Shown piece after piece: positions 37,013 through 49,912 of a stretch of 64,000 nt of DNA. Under the pieces are notes generated by a model. The model ran no database searches, had not been told where the DNA came from, and worked only from the letters and a program-made list of their open reading frames with translations. The DNA is from Brachionus manjavacas (taxonomy: Eukaryota > Rotifera > Eurotatoria > Ploima > Brachionidae), in the NCBI GenBank assembly GCA_019054805.1, contig JAHQIY010000004.1, forward strand, positions 5,766,001 through 5,830,000, in the 5' to 3' direction. Position 1 is the first letter of the stretch. The number at the start of each line of letters is the position of its first letter. The position numbers and the translations under genes are program-made.

Positions 37013-40000
37013 ATGCACTATTTGGTGTTATGTACATTATTTAGCACAATTATTCTCAATTTTATAGTCTCTGCCGAACCAAGTAAACTCTGACTTAAAT
37101 TGAAATTTATCTAATTAGCTAATTCTGGATAAACTAAAGGTAATCCGTATTTGAAGCGATTTTCACGTGTAAATTTCAATAAAGAAGATTTGATTAAAAA
37201 TCACGAAAGAACCAAGAGAGATATTCAGCCTTTCTTGGAATTAAAATTTTCAGCTCATGAAAAGTATTTCTAAAATGATTTTAAAGCTTATTAATTTATC
37301 CTTGATTTTTTCATTTAAGGATATTTGATTTGAAATTAAGACCAGTTAAGTCAAAGTTTTTCCAAAAAGATTTCATTGAAATTGGCTCACAGAAAGTTCC
37401 AATACAAGACTTTCAGTTATATGAAGGACATTTAGCCGATGAACCAAAAGACTCGCATGTAGCCGGTACAATAATTGATGGAATTTTTACAGGGACAGTT
37501 AATTCAAAAAGAGATGGAGTTTATTATATCGAGCCCGCAAAAAAATATCAAGAAAAAGAACAACATTCGATAGTTTTCCACGAAAAAGATGTTTCGAGTA
37601 AACCACGAATTAAACGATCAAGTGATTCTGCAGATATTGGCTGCGGAATTGCTAGAGATAAAGTCCGAGAAGCCCTTCTAAAAGAGCAGCTCAAATTTGG
37701 AAAACAAGTAAGAAAATAATTTTTTTTATCAGTGAACAGACTTTCTATCTTTTATTAATTAAATATTAATTTAAGATAATTTGGAAGAAAAGTTTTGACT
37801 GTTTGGAATGGAGAATTGCTCTCCCTATTAGCCTTTTGACTGTAGCGCAATAATTTAAAAAAGCACAGACAAAATCTACTTTATAGTCTTTAGTTTAAGT
37901 ATTCTAATATTAGAAAAACAAAAATAAAATTTTTGGGTCAATTAAAATTTTTTTTTCAATACTAATTCATTGGTCTTAATTGTTTTATTCTAGCGTTTTG
38001 ATAGAATGATAAATTTCACCCAAACTACAATTCAGATATGTATAAAATTTTTATTAAGATTTTCTAAGACAAACTAAAAATTTATGAGTAAAAATTTATT
38101 TTATTTGTAAGTTTCAAAAATCGAAATTTAAAAATCAAATTTGATTTTAACTTTCTTTACAGAAAAAAGCCAAATCAAATAATTAACGAACCCGAAAAAT
38201 TCTATTTCATTAAGTAAAAAATAGAAAAATTTAATTTTTCCAAGTTTAATAAGCAAAAAAAAAACATTTTTTGTTGAATGCTCTCATTTTTTTAAATTCT
38301 GGAAAATATAAGTCCTGGGATTTTTTACTATTATTCCAAATATACACATACATATATACTAGTATACATTTTATTATATTTTAAAAATAATTATCTTTTC
38401 TCAACAAATATAAATTTTTTTTGAATACATTGGAAGTATATTTTTGATATTTTTTTTAGGTTTTTTGAACAATTTGTGTATATTCGTATAGGATAGAGCC
38501 AAAACGTCGGTAGAGGATCCTAATTTCTAAATTCTTAAGAGTCTATAGGATCTTAAAAAATCCTAATGTGAAGAAAAAAATCAAGGATTTTTAGGTTCCG
38601 ACATGATCTAATAAGTTTCTTGGCCTTTAAACGAGTGTAGGATACGGTCAAGACAAACCGGTCAAACACGGACGGTCTTTTTTGTGGACCGCCAAAAAAT
38701 ACGGTAAACAAAAAACGGCCTAAAGAATACGGAGGTCAAAAATACGGCCAAATTTTTGGCGTTTGGCAACTTAAACTGATATTTTTTTCATAACAGTGTT
38801 TTAAATTAAAAAAAAATAACTAATTAAAATGATATAAAAAGTAAAAAAAAATTAAAAGTTTTTTAAGATTTTTTTTTTCAAAATTTTTCAAAAAATTTAG
38901 TTATCACCCACCAAAATGCTGGCCGTTTTTTTGGCGGCCCGTATAATTTTGTTCGTATCTTTTGGCGGTGCAAAAAATAGTCCGCCTGGCTGACCCGCCA
39001 ATTGACCGCCCGCTTAAGGTTATCCGGCTAATGCGGACACGGTCACGGTTTCTGAAATGTTTGCCGGATAAGTGTCCGCTTGTACGGATCCCAACACTAC
39101 TTTAAGCATTAAAGATTAATTAATGATTAAAACTCATTTTTTCCTTGATTCTGAGAATTAATTCAGTCAATTAAAAGAATTAGGTGAAAACGTTTTTAAA
39201 AAATACTTATAGGATCCTAGAATGATCATTAACTCTTTTTTAATCTAAAGAATATTTTTAAAAATAACATTAATAATTGAAATTAAATAAGAAGAATTCC
39301 ATTAATGATCATCCTCGTCATATATCGATAAGTAATGTTCACATTTTAGTAAGATGTTGTGTTTGGTCTAGAATGAATGTTTTAATTTTCAAATTTAATT
39401 TAATTTTGAAAAGTATTTTTATTGTTCGGTCTAAAATTTGGAAAATTGTCTTTCATATTTTGATACTCTTCAAAAAATAAATAAAAAGCAAAATTTTAAT
39501 CTAAATAATATATTTTTTTATTATAAACTAATTTTATTTAACAAAAAAGGAGTTTAAACCACTGAAGGGATCAATCAATTTTGTTGAATCTGAATTATTT
39601 AAATATTCTAGAGAGGCCAATTTAAGAAAAAAACGTCAGACCGAAACATTTCCGGATGGACGCAACGTGTGCAATCTTTACCTGAAAATTGATCCTTACT
39701 TGTATGATACAATTTTCAATAACGAAGGCAATCGAGATGACATTTTTACCAGAAACTATTTGATTTATTACTTGGAGAAACAAGTCGAATCGTTGAATTC
39801 AATATTTAACCAAATCACGACTTCGGGATTTTTTCAAAATTTGAGGTTTTTAACTGAAAAAATAAAAATTTACAAACTGTCTGATTGTCAGAACCTAGGC
39901 TCACCAGAGAACAAAATTTGTGAAAATTACTTGGATGCCATCACTTTATTGAACCATGTATCATTAGATAATTTTGATGAGTATTGTTTATCATATACAT

Positions 40001-41468
40001 TCACTTCACGTGACTTTGCTGATGGAACTTTGGGTCTTGCCTGGCTCGCTTCTGCAGACGGCACTGTTGGCGGAATATGCCAGAAAAGAACCACTGTGAT
40101 TAATGAAACCAAGAGTCTCAATTCGGGAATTGTTTCTTTGGTTAGTTTCGGCTCTAGAGTTCCCGAACGAGTCAACCAAATAACATTTGCTCACGAAGTT
40201 GGCCATTCACTTGGCGCCAAACATGATCCTGCGACTTCGGAATGTCAACCTGGAGGTTCAACCGGAAATTTTATCATGTTCAGTCGAGCTACGTCTGGAA
40301 ATCAGCCTAACAATGATATATTTTCTAGTTGTAGCATTCAAGATGTCAATTCGGTATTTTCAAATTTGTTTACTTCAAAAAATTGCTTGAAATCAGCATC
40401 GGACATCAATCCCATTTGTGGAAATGGAATTATTGAAAATGGAGAAGTGTGTGATCCGGGAGATTCTGGCCTCAGTAGATGTTGTGCTGCTGATTGCAGG
40501 TCTTTGAGCAGTGGAGAATGCGATCCCAGTCAAGGTGGATGCTGTGATCCAAGCACATGTAGATTTTATACAAATGAGAAAGTTTGCTTGGCTGGCAACG
40601 ATTGTCGAGGAGATGTAAAATGTACTAATTCAAGTGCAAAATGTCCAGTGGATCAAGCCATTACTTTTAAAGAAGATTTATCTCTTTGCAATGATAATAC
40701 TCAAGTGTGCCGCAATGGGGTATTTTGGGGCAAAATTTTTTAAATTTTGTAAAACCTTAGCTATATTTAGAGCTGCACTGATTCAATTTGTGACTTATAT
40801 GAACTAAAGCAATGCTATATTGTGGGAAATTTATCAGATCCAAAGGTAAATAAATCTGAACTATGTTTGTTAGCATGCACAGGAGGTATTTTAGACATTT
40901 TAAAAAATTTAAAGTGACCATTTTTTTTAAATTTCAGCCAAAACTAGCAATCAGTGTAAATTAACAAGAAATATTGAAGATTTCGGGGGTCGATCATATT
41001 CTCTTCGACCCGGTAAATTTAATTGTGATTATTGTGACTAAGTATTTAGTTTTTTATTTTAATAGGTTCGGCATGCAGTGAGTTGAATGGATATTGTGAT
41101 ATATTCTCAAAATGTCGTGCCGTTAACAGTCAAGGTTCGTTGGCTAGATTGGCAAACACTTTATTGTCAGCTACAACGATTACAATCGAAGATATAGCAA
41201 CTTTTGCCAGGGTATTTTTTTTTAACTCCGAAACTAGATTATTTATAATAAATAATAATCGTTTTCATTTTAGACATATTGGTGGGCTATTTTGCTGTTT
41301 TGTATAGCATTTTTAGCAATAAATGGAATCATTTTCTTCTGTATAATAATACATATAAATTCAGATAATCCGGAAAAAAGCTTGGGCTATAGCTTTAGAC
41401 AAACTCTAAGAAGACCATTTCAAGTGGTATTTTTTTTGAAAAAATTTAAAATAATACATTGGTTATAA
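37013..41468 (+). CDS. ADAM10: ADAM10 metalloprotease (alpha-secretase type)
   Basis: Membrane-anchored zinc protease that sheds ectodomains; in animals it cleaves Notch and other receptors. Exons: 37013-37082, 37140-37263, 37320-37707, 39550-40719, 40771-40885, 40938-41012, 41066-41211, 41274 to a stop at 41466-41468. Exon 8 could instead end at 41423 with a short further exon. About 760 residues (human 748). Order: signal peptide (MHYLVLCTLFSTIILNFIVS), prodomain with GTIIDGIFTGTV and HSIVFHEKDV, furin site LRKKR just before the catalytic domain, zinc site TFAHEVGHSLGAKHD, Met-turn region FIMFSRATSG, disintegrin domain from NPICGNGIIENGEVCDPG, Cys-rich domain, and a TM helix TYWWAILLFCIAFLAINGII. 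Lack of an EGF module and the FSRATSG and SLRPGSACSELNGYCDIF motifs favour ADAM10 over ADAM17. Intron 3 (37708-39549) carries a hAT-like element. Confidence 0.92.
38633..39099. mobile_element. hAT-like nonautonomous element in ADAM10 intron 3
   Basis: 467-bp, GC-richer insert with imperfect terminal inverted repeats (left GAGTGTAGGATACGG; right end, reverse complement, TAGTGTTGGGATCCG). It is flanked by an 8-bp near-duplication, CTTTAAAC at 38625-38632 and CTTTAAGC at 39100-39107. Eight-base duplications and TAGTG-type ends are typical of hAT transposons. The inside is rich in CGGTC/CCGCC motifs with no open frame, so it is a MITE-type derivative. Confidence 0.65.
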
Positions 41469-41917
41469 TGATGAAAGGTATTTGAATTATTTTATGCAGA
41501 ATTACGCAAGTTTGCAATTAGTAATTTTACCTAAAATTTTCTCAAATTGTGTTATTTTTTAATTTTACATAAAAAAATGCAAATTTTACTTTACAAATTA
41601 AACAAAAAACCTATCATCAAATCACCACTGTAACTCAAAAATACTAAAATTAAAAATAATTAAATCAATTTCAGAGATGATTTATCAGTTTATTTATTAA
41701 TTGAACTCTTGATAGAAAAATAATATTTCCAATTAAAATCTCAAACAATTAGTGGGACTGGTAAATTTTAAATCCGTTATACACAATTATAATAATAATT
41801 ATTAAGTATTAAAAGTTTTATAAAAGTGACAAAGTTTCAACAAATTTTTTCCTTAGGTCAAAATCGGTTCTGTAAATTTTTCAAGCTGATTCATTCAATT
41901 TATTCAGAGTATCGCCG

Positions 41918-41979
41918 AAATCCAACTTCTGCAAAAATTCAAAAAAATTCACATTGATATTTTTGCAGAAGTTGGATTT
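41918..41979. repeat. perfect 21-bp hairpin in the ADAM10/METTL3 convergent gap
   Basis: AAATCCAACTTCTGCAAAAA (one base further each side) at 41918-41938 is perfectly inverted at 41959-41979, with a 20-nt loop. It lies between two converging genes. It could be a transcript-end hairpin, a small MITE, or a microRNA-like precursor; only the hairpin itself is certain. Confidence 0.75.
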
Positions 41980-42528
41980 AGATGATTTATTAAATTTATA
42001 AGCTCATAAAATTTACAAAAAAAAATTTTGAAATTTTAAATTTTCGCTCTCTTTTTTTTAAAACTACCAATTAGTCACAAAATTAATCAGTGAACAATGA
42101 TATTTTAGAAATTCCTATTATTTTAAATTTCCAAGATGTTCAAAAATTGGCAATCCTGTTCCGTCATTTTTAATTTCATTTTTTTTAATTATTTTCCTCA
42201 GCAAATATAGTTGGCTTAAATTTCAAAAGCTACAATTTTACAATAATTCAAAAATTTTTTTTTGTAATTGTTTGATTGATATTGTGAATACGATATGACA
42301 TTTCTACTACAAATGTGACGAATTTTAGGGTTTTCAAACTAGTTATTTTTGTAAAGGCATTTTTTTGTTCCTCATCCATTTTTTCATAATTATTCAAACA
42401 ACAAAAAATTTATATTTAATTTAAAATTTAAAATTAAAATGAAGATTTTAAAAATTTTTCTTAAAAGTGTGGACAAAAGCCTGAAAATTTAAAAAGAACT
42501 CCTAAAAACTACAAAAATTTTTCAAGCA

Positions 42529-42675
42529 TGAGGTCCAAAAATAATAAAACTCCAACTGAAGTCAAAGCGAGATATGATTTTGATGAAAAAACTTCCGATT
42601 CATCTGAAATAAATGTACGAAAGTCATACAAAATACAGAAAATACGAAAAAATCCTAGACAACTAGATGACTAAT
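42529..42675 (+). other. orphan short ORF resembling the first half of an SH3 domain
   Basis: ATG-led 48-residue frame: MRSKNNKTPTEVKARYDFDE, then KTSDSSEINVRKSYKIQKI. The ALYDYxA-like start (VKARYDFDE) and the following SSEINV resemble the endophilin B SH3 of this window (AKVLFDYEATEPSEMSV). The SH3 second half is missing. It lies 88 bp from the METTL3 stop on the opposite strand. A GTACGA donor after EIN could make it an exon. Function and reality uncertain. Confidence 0.25.
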
Positions 42676-42763
42676 TTTTTTTAAAATTATAAATAAAATG
42701 ATAAATAATATTCTGTTTTAACTTTATTGCATATAAAATGATCTAAAAAATAAAAAGAAAAAA

Positions 42764-45700
42764 TCAGCTCGGAGCTGAAGCTGATAATTGGGGCATAGCA
42801 TTGCCATCGGGATATTTGACTTTGAATTTTTTGACTACATCTGGCTCTAACAGTCTAACCCCGTCCAATTGATTGCCTAAGGTGAGCCAGTTTTCTCTCA
42901 GATTATGTGGTCGTCCAAATAATTCACATTTTCTTGTTCCAGGAGAAAGTCGCTCAATTAAGCCGTAGATTTCGTCTGGTTTATGAGAAGTTGCTCTGAC
43001 TTCGGCCACAATTGTGTCACAATCTAGACCAGTGTTGAATAAGTCCGGATTCGGTTTCCCCTTAACCCCTATTAGACAATGTTCTTTACCATGGTTTAAC
43101 CAATGGCCGGTTCGACCTGTTCGAATAATGCGCTGAAGCTGATTTGTTTTAACCCATATTAATTCATCACAGCGTTCATAATTCCATTCTTTTAAGCATT
43201 CTCGGCCTAGCTCCATCGCTCTGCCAGTTACCCATAGAAAAATGTAGCCCTCATCTTGCAACGAAGGTACATCTAGTTTTCTCATTTCTTCATCAGCCAT
43301 TGTACCATAAGGAAGTTCCATATGAATGTCCCATGGTGGATCTAAATTATTTTAATTATGATGTAAGATTCAACCATTTTTAAATAATCTCACCTGCCAT
43401 TATAACACTGAATTTGCCCAATGTTGTCATGTCAAATGATCTAAGATCGCACTGAATCCATTGCGGAGGAATTTTTGTTTTGCTCAATCGTGACAGGGTT
43501 GAACTTGAATTTGTAAGCAATTCTTGATCAACATCTTGCATGTCAACTTCATAATGAATATACTAATAAAAAAAATTAGCTACTCAATTTTTCAATTTAT
43601 TAAACGCGTATAATATTTTTAAATAACAATAAAGTGCAATTTAAAAACTAAAATATTGAATTAGGAACAAAATAAAAACATTTTAGTTTTTTTTGTAATT
43701 AATGTCAATTAAATTTAAATTGATCACTATTTTAATTTATTAATACATAAATGATTGAAATGAAACTCTATCTTTATTAAATATGTTTAATTAAAAATAA
43801 CATCAAATTAAGATAAAATAAAGGATTAATAAAAATTAGAAAAAATTTGGTTTTTCAATTTTAATTATTTTTCTTTTAATATTGATAATTATTTTTATAA
43901 ATATTGAAGTAGGGTTTTTTTATCGAAAAATATTTAATTTTAGTTTTCATCTCACAATTAAATAAAAAAAAGAAAAAAATAGAATTAATAAAAAATAATT
44001 ATTTAATATTTTTTTTAATTGTACTTTTAAAACATTTTGATGATAATATTTGGTAATAAAATTTAATTTAATCAAAATTTTTACTTTGCCATTATAAAGA
44101 GTTATAAAATGTAGCATCTGACATCGTAAAAAATATATAGAGACTGCGAAAAATTATGGAAAATCAAAAGTAGTTATTTTAAAGTCAAAGAAGTAGCAAT
44201 GCACCATTTTTGTTTTAAATACTAAGAAGAAAACAAACGCCTTCAGGAACGAAATTAATTCAATTTAAAAATAATTTATCGAAATCTAGACCATGACTTA
44301 AATATGTGCGTAATTTTTCAACAAACTTTTTTTTACCAAATTATAGATAATTAAAAAAAATTAAGAAAAAATTTTTAAAGAATGTATATAAATTTATATT
44401 CTAATGAAAATATTGCTGATAAAAGTAAAATTCAAATTTATTTAAATAGACTAACAATCAAAAATTTTTGAGAGAAAAATTACGATTTTTAATAAATTTT
44501 TATTTCTAATTATACTTTTTTTTATTGCTTAAGCATGATCTAAAATGCAAGATAAAGACTTAAAATTTGTTTGATGATTGTCTATTTAGATGACTTTCAA
44601 TTTTACTCTTAACAGTTATATTTTCATTAAAAAATTCTACCAAAAAATGTGCGTAATTTACTCAATATGTCTTTTGTTTAGAACAAGTGTATTTATCTGA
44701 TTTCTCCTAGATAAGGAATTTTTCTCATATTAATGTTTTTTAAATTTTTTTAAGTTAATATTAAAAAAATACCTTGCAGTTATTCATGTTATAACAAGTG
44801 TTTAGAAATGAGCAATCACCAAGAGATTCTTTTAAATGAAAATTAAACTTAATAATTATTTATGTTTTATTAAAATGGTTACGATCTGTATGAGGTTTAA
44901 TGATTCGCTTAAAATGAATTTTGTCACATTTGTTTTGAAGCATTCCCCTTTCTATTAAATCTCTACAGCAATCGATTTTCGTACCATTAGGACAGTATTC
45001 TTGGACATGACCTAAAAATCAAAAATGAATTGAATTTGAAAAATGGAAAAATTTATACTTTAATAAATACTTTTTGCTGATTTAAAATGTTCTAGTTCGA
45101 GTTTTTCAATGGTTGTCATTTTCCCAAGAAGATCGTTTATCTCCTGGGCCAGTAAACGAGGTTCGTATTCAGAAAATAGAGGTGATTCAATTAGATTTTC
45201 AATTTTTTCTGCTAATGATATTTTGTTTTTTTTTTGTTTTTTTATCTTGTTTATTTGTAATTCAGATGAGTCAATTGATTTACGCTTAAGAATTTTTTTC
45301 ATATAAGCATTTAACTTTATTTAAAAATAAATTTTATGTTTTAAAAAATAAAGAAAAAATCTTACGGCTATTGGATCTATTTCTACAATTTTAAAATATT
45401 TTTCTTCATCAAAAGTTTTTTTTTCCTCAATTCTTCAAATTAAACAATTTATTGTTTACAATTAAGATTAAAAAAAAATTTAAAAATTACTTTATAATTT
45501 TATATGTATAACTAATTTTATGTATTATTTTAGCTAAAATATCATCGGATAAATTTCTTTCTAGCTGGGAATTAATATCAGAAAACAATTTAAACGAATA
45601 AATAGGTAAGTCGTTCACAGGATCAGACAAAAATTCAATGATTAGATTTTCAGCTTTGAAAAAAAAACTTTTAAAATAAGATACATTTCTTTTCGAAATT

Positions 45701-47371
45701 TTACAAAATACTAAAAATATCTTAGAAAATATCTTTTTTAAGATATTTAAAAAAATGAAAAATATATATATTTTTTCAAATAAAATTTTTTTGGATTGCA
45801 TAAAGAAATCTTTCCTTTTTTTGATTTTAAGCTAGGTTAAATAGCTCTAAATTCTTTTGATTAGGTCACTATTAGATATGCAATACCAGTTTGGTAATCT
45901 TTTTAAAATTATTTCTAAAATAAAACCTTTGAGCCCACTCACTGTTTTTTGTTGGTATCAACAACTAATTTTCGAATTTTCGGAGAAGCATATCCTAAAA
46001 TTTAAGATAAAATTTCAAAATTCTAAAAAAAAAATTTGTCAATTTAATATTTTCGATTAGAAAAATTGAAAATCAAAAATTTAAAATTATAAAAAAATAA
46101 GTTTTCATCTTTTTAAATAAATTTTAGGATTTGTTTCTCCGAAAATTCGAATCAATTACATTCCTGGATTGGCACCGAAAGGAATAGAACAGAATGAATG
46201 CGAAAAAAAGAATAGACGGATGGAATTGAATGGAAATCCTTTTTTAAGAATGTGTCTCCATTTCGTTCCTCTTTAAGGAATGGAACGTTTCACTTACAAA
46301 AAGAGAAATCAACAAATTGCAAACTTAATTTTTTTTTTACTTCAAAGAAGAATATATTGATTAAGTTAGAAAAAATACCTTTATTTAACAGGTTTCAAAA
46401 GTGGGAGGCAAATGATAATATTCGTTCAAAAGTCATATTGTTTTCTTTGTTATCCAGAATTAAATTTTCTTTTTATCTTATTTTTCAGGCAAAACAAAAG
46501 TTTGAACGAAAAATCTCCAAGAATAAGAAAAACTTCATCTTTTGAAAATTTTTCATTTGCCAAATACATTTGGGTTTTTTTTTAACTTATATCGTTTTTA
46601 ATACAAAAATAGGAATAAATGTGTTATTCCAAGGTTTTGCAGTGTAGTACTATTAGAATTAGCTAATACTGAATCGGTCTTATTTTTTAGGTTCTCCTGA
46701 TTACATTTAATGACTAGATCAATTTACAGTCATTTGAATCTATAAAAAGATTATAGTAGGGAGGTGAAAAATATAAGAAGAAATAATGACAAAAATTTTA
46801 TATTTAAAAAAAAGAATTTTGATTTAAAAGTATATATTTTTACTTAAAACATAATGAGACCCAAATTGTATTATATTATTATATTAATATTTGAGAGAAA
46901 AAAATTGGCGAAATGTTAATGATCAAATCCTATTAATTTGATCAATTCTTCAGCTCTGTTTAATAAGAAAAAAAATTAATTATTAAAATTAAAAATGATA
47001 GGTATCATATTAAAATGGAGATAGAAAATTTATTATAAAAACAAAAGGTACAACCTAATAGAACTTTATTTTTTAAATTTTTTGAAAAATAAAAATTTAA
47101 GTCAAATTTTCTCTTTAAATTAAAAAATAATTTTATATATTTTTTAATTTTTCTTATTAAAGTTTATGATTTTAGTGTTTACGTCAAATTTTTTTTAGTT
47201 TACTTATCATAACCTATTTAAAATTTATTTTAATAATCAGTTACCTGTAATCAATTCATTTTCATCAATTTGACGACATTGAAAAAAGTTCAAATTTTTT
47301 AAACTGCTGAGTTCATCTAAGAGTTTTTTTCGATTATCATTTTTTTGTCGATAAAAACTCAACTTTGACAT
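42764..47371 (-). CDS. METTL3: METTL3, catalytic subunit of the m6A mRNA methyltransferase
   Basis: Transfers methyl from S-adenosylmethionine to N6 of adenosine in mRNA, working as a heterodimer with METTL14 in the nucleus. Exons: 47245-47371, 45491-45653, 45366-45432, 45071-45314, 44883-45011, 44773-44828, 43394-43562, 42764-43341; all phases agree, 510 residues (human 580). N-terminal region with a Lys-rich stretch (KIKKQKKNK), two CCCH zinc fingers (EYCPNGTKIDCC, CDKIHFKRIIKPHTD; DCSFLNTCYNMNNCKYIHYE), then the methyltransferase fold with the catalytic DPPW in VIMADPPWDIHMELPYG and the highly conserved TNQLQRIIRTGRTGHWLNHG, EVRATSHKPDEIYGLIERLS and ELFGRPHN. Minus-strand AATAAA lies at 42723-42728. 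Introns 1 (1.6 kb) and 6 (1.2 kb) are unusually long. SRP14 ends 260 bp upstream on the same strand. Confidence 0.93.
46916..46953 (-). other. possible alternative (stop-containing) exon of METTL3
   Basis: Inside METTL3 intron 1, the acceptor AACAGAG is followed by a phase-1 reading that joins exon 1 as A-EELIKLIGFDH-stop. This mimics the start of the real exon 2 (A-ENLIIEFLSDP). Splicing to it would give a short truncated product. It may be a duplicated exon scar, a regulatory poison exon or chance. Confidence 0.25.
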
Positions 47372-47631
47372 CTGATTTTAAGAAAAAATCTAAAAAAACA
47401 AAATTAATTTTTTTTTTCAATTTTTTTCCTTTTAAAAAGGGTTTTAATCCTTTTTTATTGAGATTTTTGCCCCAATTTAAAATTAGTTGTTGATAAAAAA
47501 TGATAAAAGTTGTCTAATTTTATTCAATATGGGAGATTTATCAATCAAAATGGAATTTTTAAAAGAATATAACAAAAAAGTCATTTAAAATAAAGCAAAA
47601 TCAACGGAACAATTTTTAGAATTTTTGGCGT

Positions 47632-47988
47632 CTATTGTGCAGCTTTTCCATTTTTTTTGGCAACTTTACCTGTTTTGTCAATCTTTTTTTCTTTTTTTTT
47701 AAGTTCGATGTTTCCACGAGTAAGGTTCGAGTAGGCTAGTTGAAATTTGTTAATATCTTTAGCTGACACAACAGTGCTGATCTTTTTAGAGCCCATATTT
47801 GCTCTCATTAGACATTTGTATTCTTGAGGTTCAGGAACTTGTGAAGGTTTTTTTTTTTCGGTACGAGGTACTGGTTTAGTTCGTCCATCGTAACGCTTCA
47901 TTGTCACTAAAACAGTACCGCTTGTTTTTGCTTTCTGGTAAAATTTTGTCAGTTCAGATAAAAACTGCTCGTTATCTAACAGGACCAT
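47632..47988 (-). CDS. SRP14: signal recognition particle 14 kDa protein
   Basis: Subunit of the SRP Alu domain; with SRP9 it binds the 5' part of SRP RNA in the cytosol and pauses elongation of secretory proteins. A single uninterrupted frame of 118 residues, close to the human length of 136. MVLLDNEQFLSELTKFYQKA, then SGTVLVTMKRYDGRTKPVPR, KCLMRANMGSKKISTVVSAK and FQLAYSNLTRGNIELKKK follow the SRP14 family along the whole length, ending in the usual Lys-rich tail. It is the only intronless gene in the window that looks intact. Upstream of METTL3 on the same strand. Confidence 0.95.
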   Translation of the reverse strand: MVLLDNEQFLSELTKFYQKAKTSGTVLVTMKRYDGRTKPVPRTEKKKPSQVPEPQEYKCLMRANMGSKKISTVVSAKDINKFQLAYSNLTRGNIELKKKEKKIDKTGKVAKKNGKAAQ

Positions 47989-49912
47989 TCTTCTAGAATT
48001 TAATCTTTAGAATATGTTATTTATTTTAAGGAAATATAGATTTTTTTTTAAATTATAAATTAATCGTCATCGAAAATTTTTTTGTAAATATTTCCTTAAC
48101 ATTTGTAGTTATTTTATCTTGTGTATATTTATTTTTTAATAGCAGATTGCAATTTTTTTTGTTCCAAGTCAAGATTTTAGTCTCATTTGAATTTTAAATT
48201 TTTAAAGAATACTTTAGCTTAAGTTTATTTTTAAAGAAGCTTATAGATACCCAAAAAAAGGATCAAATTTTGAGGAACATTTGGAAGTTAATTTTCCTAA
48301 TACAGTTCACTCTCACTAAACCCAAAACGTTTTAGAGCTTTCAAACAGTTATTAAAAAAATAAAGCAAAATTTCTCTAAAAAAATTGGTAAATTAATCAG
48401 TGACTGATCGTAGAAAATCCTTTAGTCCTTAAAAAATTATATTGAACAATTTTAATTACGTCGCTACAAAATAAAATGAAAGAAAAATTTCAACTTCTTT
48501 AAATCTCTATTTTTTTTTAATTTCTTTCTAAATTAGAAAATGAAAAATTAATTTATTAGAGATCAGTTATAGTCAGGGGTCAAAAATTTAAAGATAAATA
48601 ATTTAAATGAATAACGTCACAGATAAAGCAATTCTATTTAAATAAATATATTCAGTTAGCGAGTTTTTGAAGATTGGCAAAAATTATTTCAACATAGTGG
48701 ATTTGATATGCTATCCTGCATATTTTTACCGTAAAATTTCGATAAATTTCAAACAAGAATAATTTTAATGTTAAGACTTGTTGAATTTTTAGCGTATGGT
48801 ATCTGGCATTTATCTGTTCAATAACTTATCATTTTTTTCCTGATTTATTAATTAATTTTTCAGGAAATTATTCGAAAATTTAGGAAAAAAAATTTCATTA
48901 CTGAATTTAAAAAGTTTTTTAAAATTTTCAAATTTTATTAATTTTATTTTTTATTAAGTTTGTTTGAATTTTTTTTTCATAATTTAATAAAATTATAAAA
49001 ATTTTAAATATTATTCTTTTTTCAAAATCTGAGCAAAATAAAATAAAATGTAGAGGGTGCTTTTAAGTATAATGCCTTAGTTAGATTTTAAAGACATGTA
49101 TAAAAGATTGTAGAAGGTGTTGAAACGACATATGAGTTAGATTTTTATTTTCTTCTTTTTGATGTATCAAAAAATTTTTTTAGTCAAAATTGTAATTGAA
49201 TATATTTTATAAACATGGAAAATTTCAATTTACTAAATAATTAATATAATTTTAAGTGAAAAACTAATAAGCGTTCTTAACTGTTTACTTAAAATATTTT
49301 TTTTTTAATTTTAAATTTTTTTTCTTTTCATTCCTTCACTTAAACTCAGACCTTTTCATAAACTTAATTTTAAATACCGCACTAAAAATTAAGTTTTAAA
49401 TTTAAAGAGAGCTCGTAATTATAAGAATTTTTTAGGAAAATAAATTTTTAAAAAAATTAAAAACACAAATTCGTACAGTGATTTTTATTATTATTTTATA
49501 AATAATTAACTTCCACCAGTGAATTTGATTCAATTATCAAAGCATAATTTTCTGTAATTTCCTCACTATCATAGAAACTGGCTTATTTGTCTATCATTAA
49601 TTTTTTATGATCCGATGAAAAATTGTATTTGGTCTTCGCATATTTTAATGTAATTGAAGTCTTTAATCTTTAAAGTTTAAAGATCGCTTATGTGGCATGA
49701 TTTGTAATATTAAATGATAATAATTTAAGATCTAGTGCCATTGAGTTTCGTTCAAGGTCTTACAGTTATCTGAAAAATCACTTATTTAGAAATCAAAAAA
49801 TACTGAACCAAAAAGCCAAGAACTTGCATTAGGAATTGCGAAAAAGAAAATTTTGGAATAAATTTGTAAAACTTGTTGTAAAAACAGTGCTTTTTGATTT
49901 TTTTAATCTTTT
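47989..49912. other. AT-rich spacer with no supported gene
   Basis: Upstream of SRP14 and downstream of the GPCR pseudogene. An open stretch near 49730-49835 (plus) reads RSSAIEFRSRSYSYLKNHLF, but has no splice context or family match. Nothing else is recognised. Confidence 0.3.

Noticed and set aside
39277..39480. 67-codon plus frame in ADAM10 intron 3
   Set aside because: Lies between the hAT-like element and exon 4, has no domain and no compatible splice phase.
46100..46290. GGAAT/GAATGGAAT-like stretch resembling a simple satellite
   Set aside because: The repeats are too irregular and short to call a tandem array; it sits in METTL3 intron 1.
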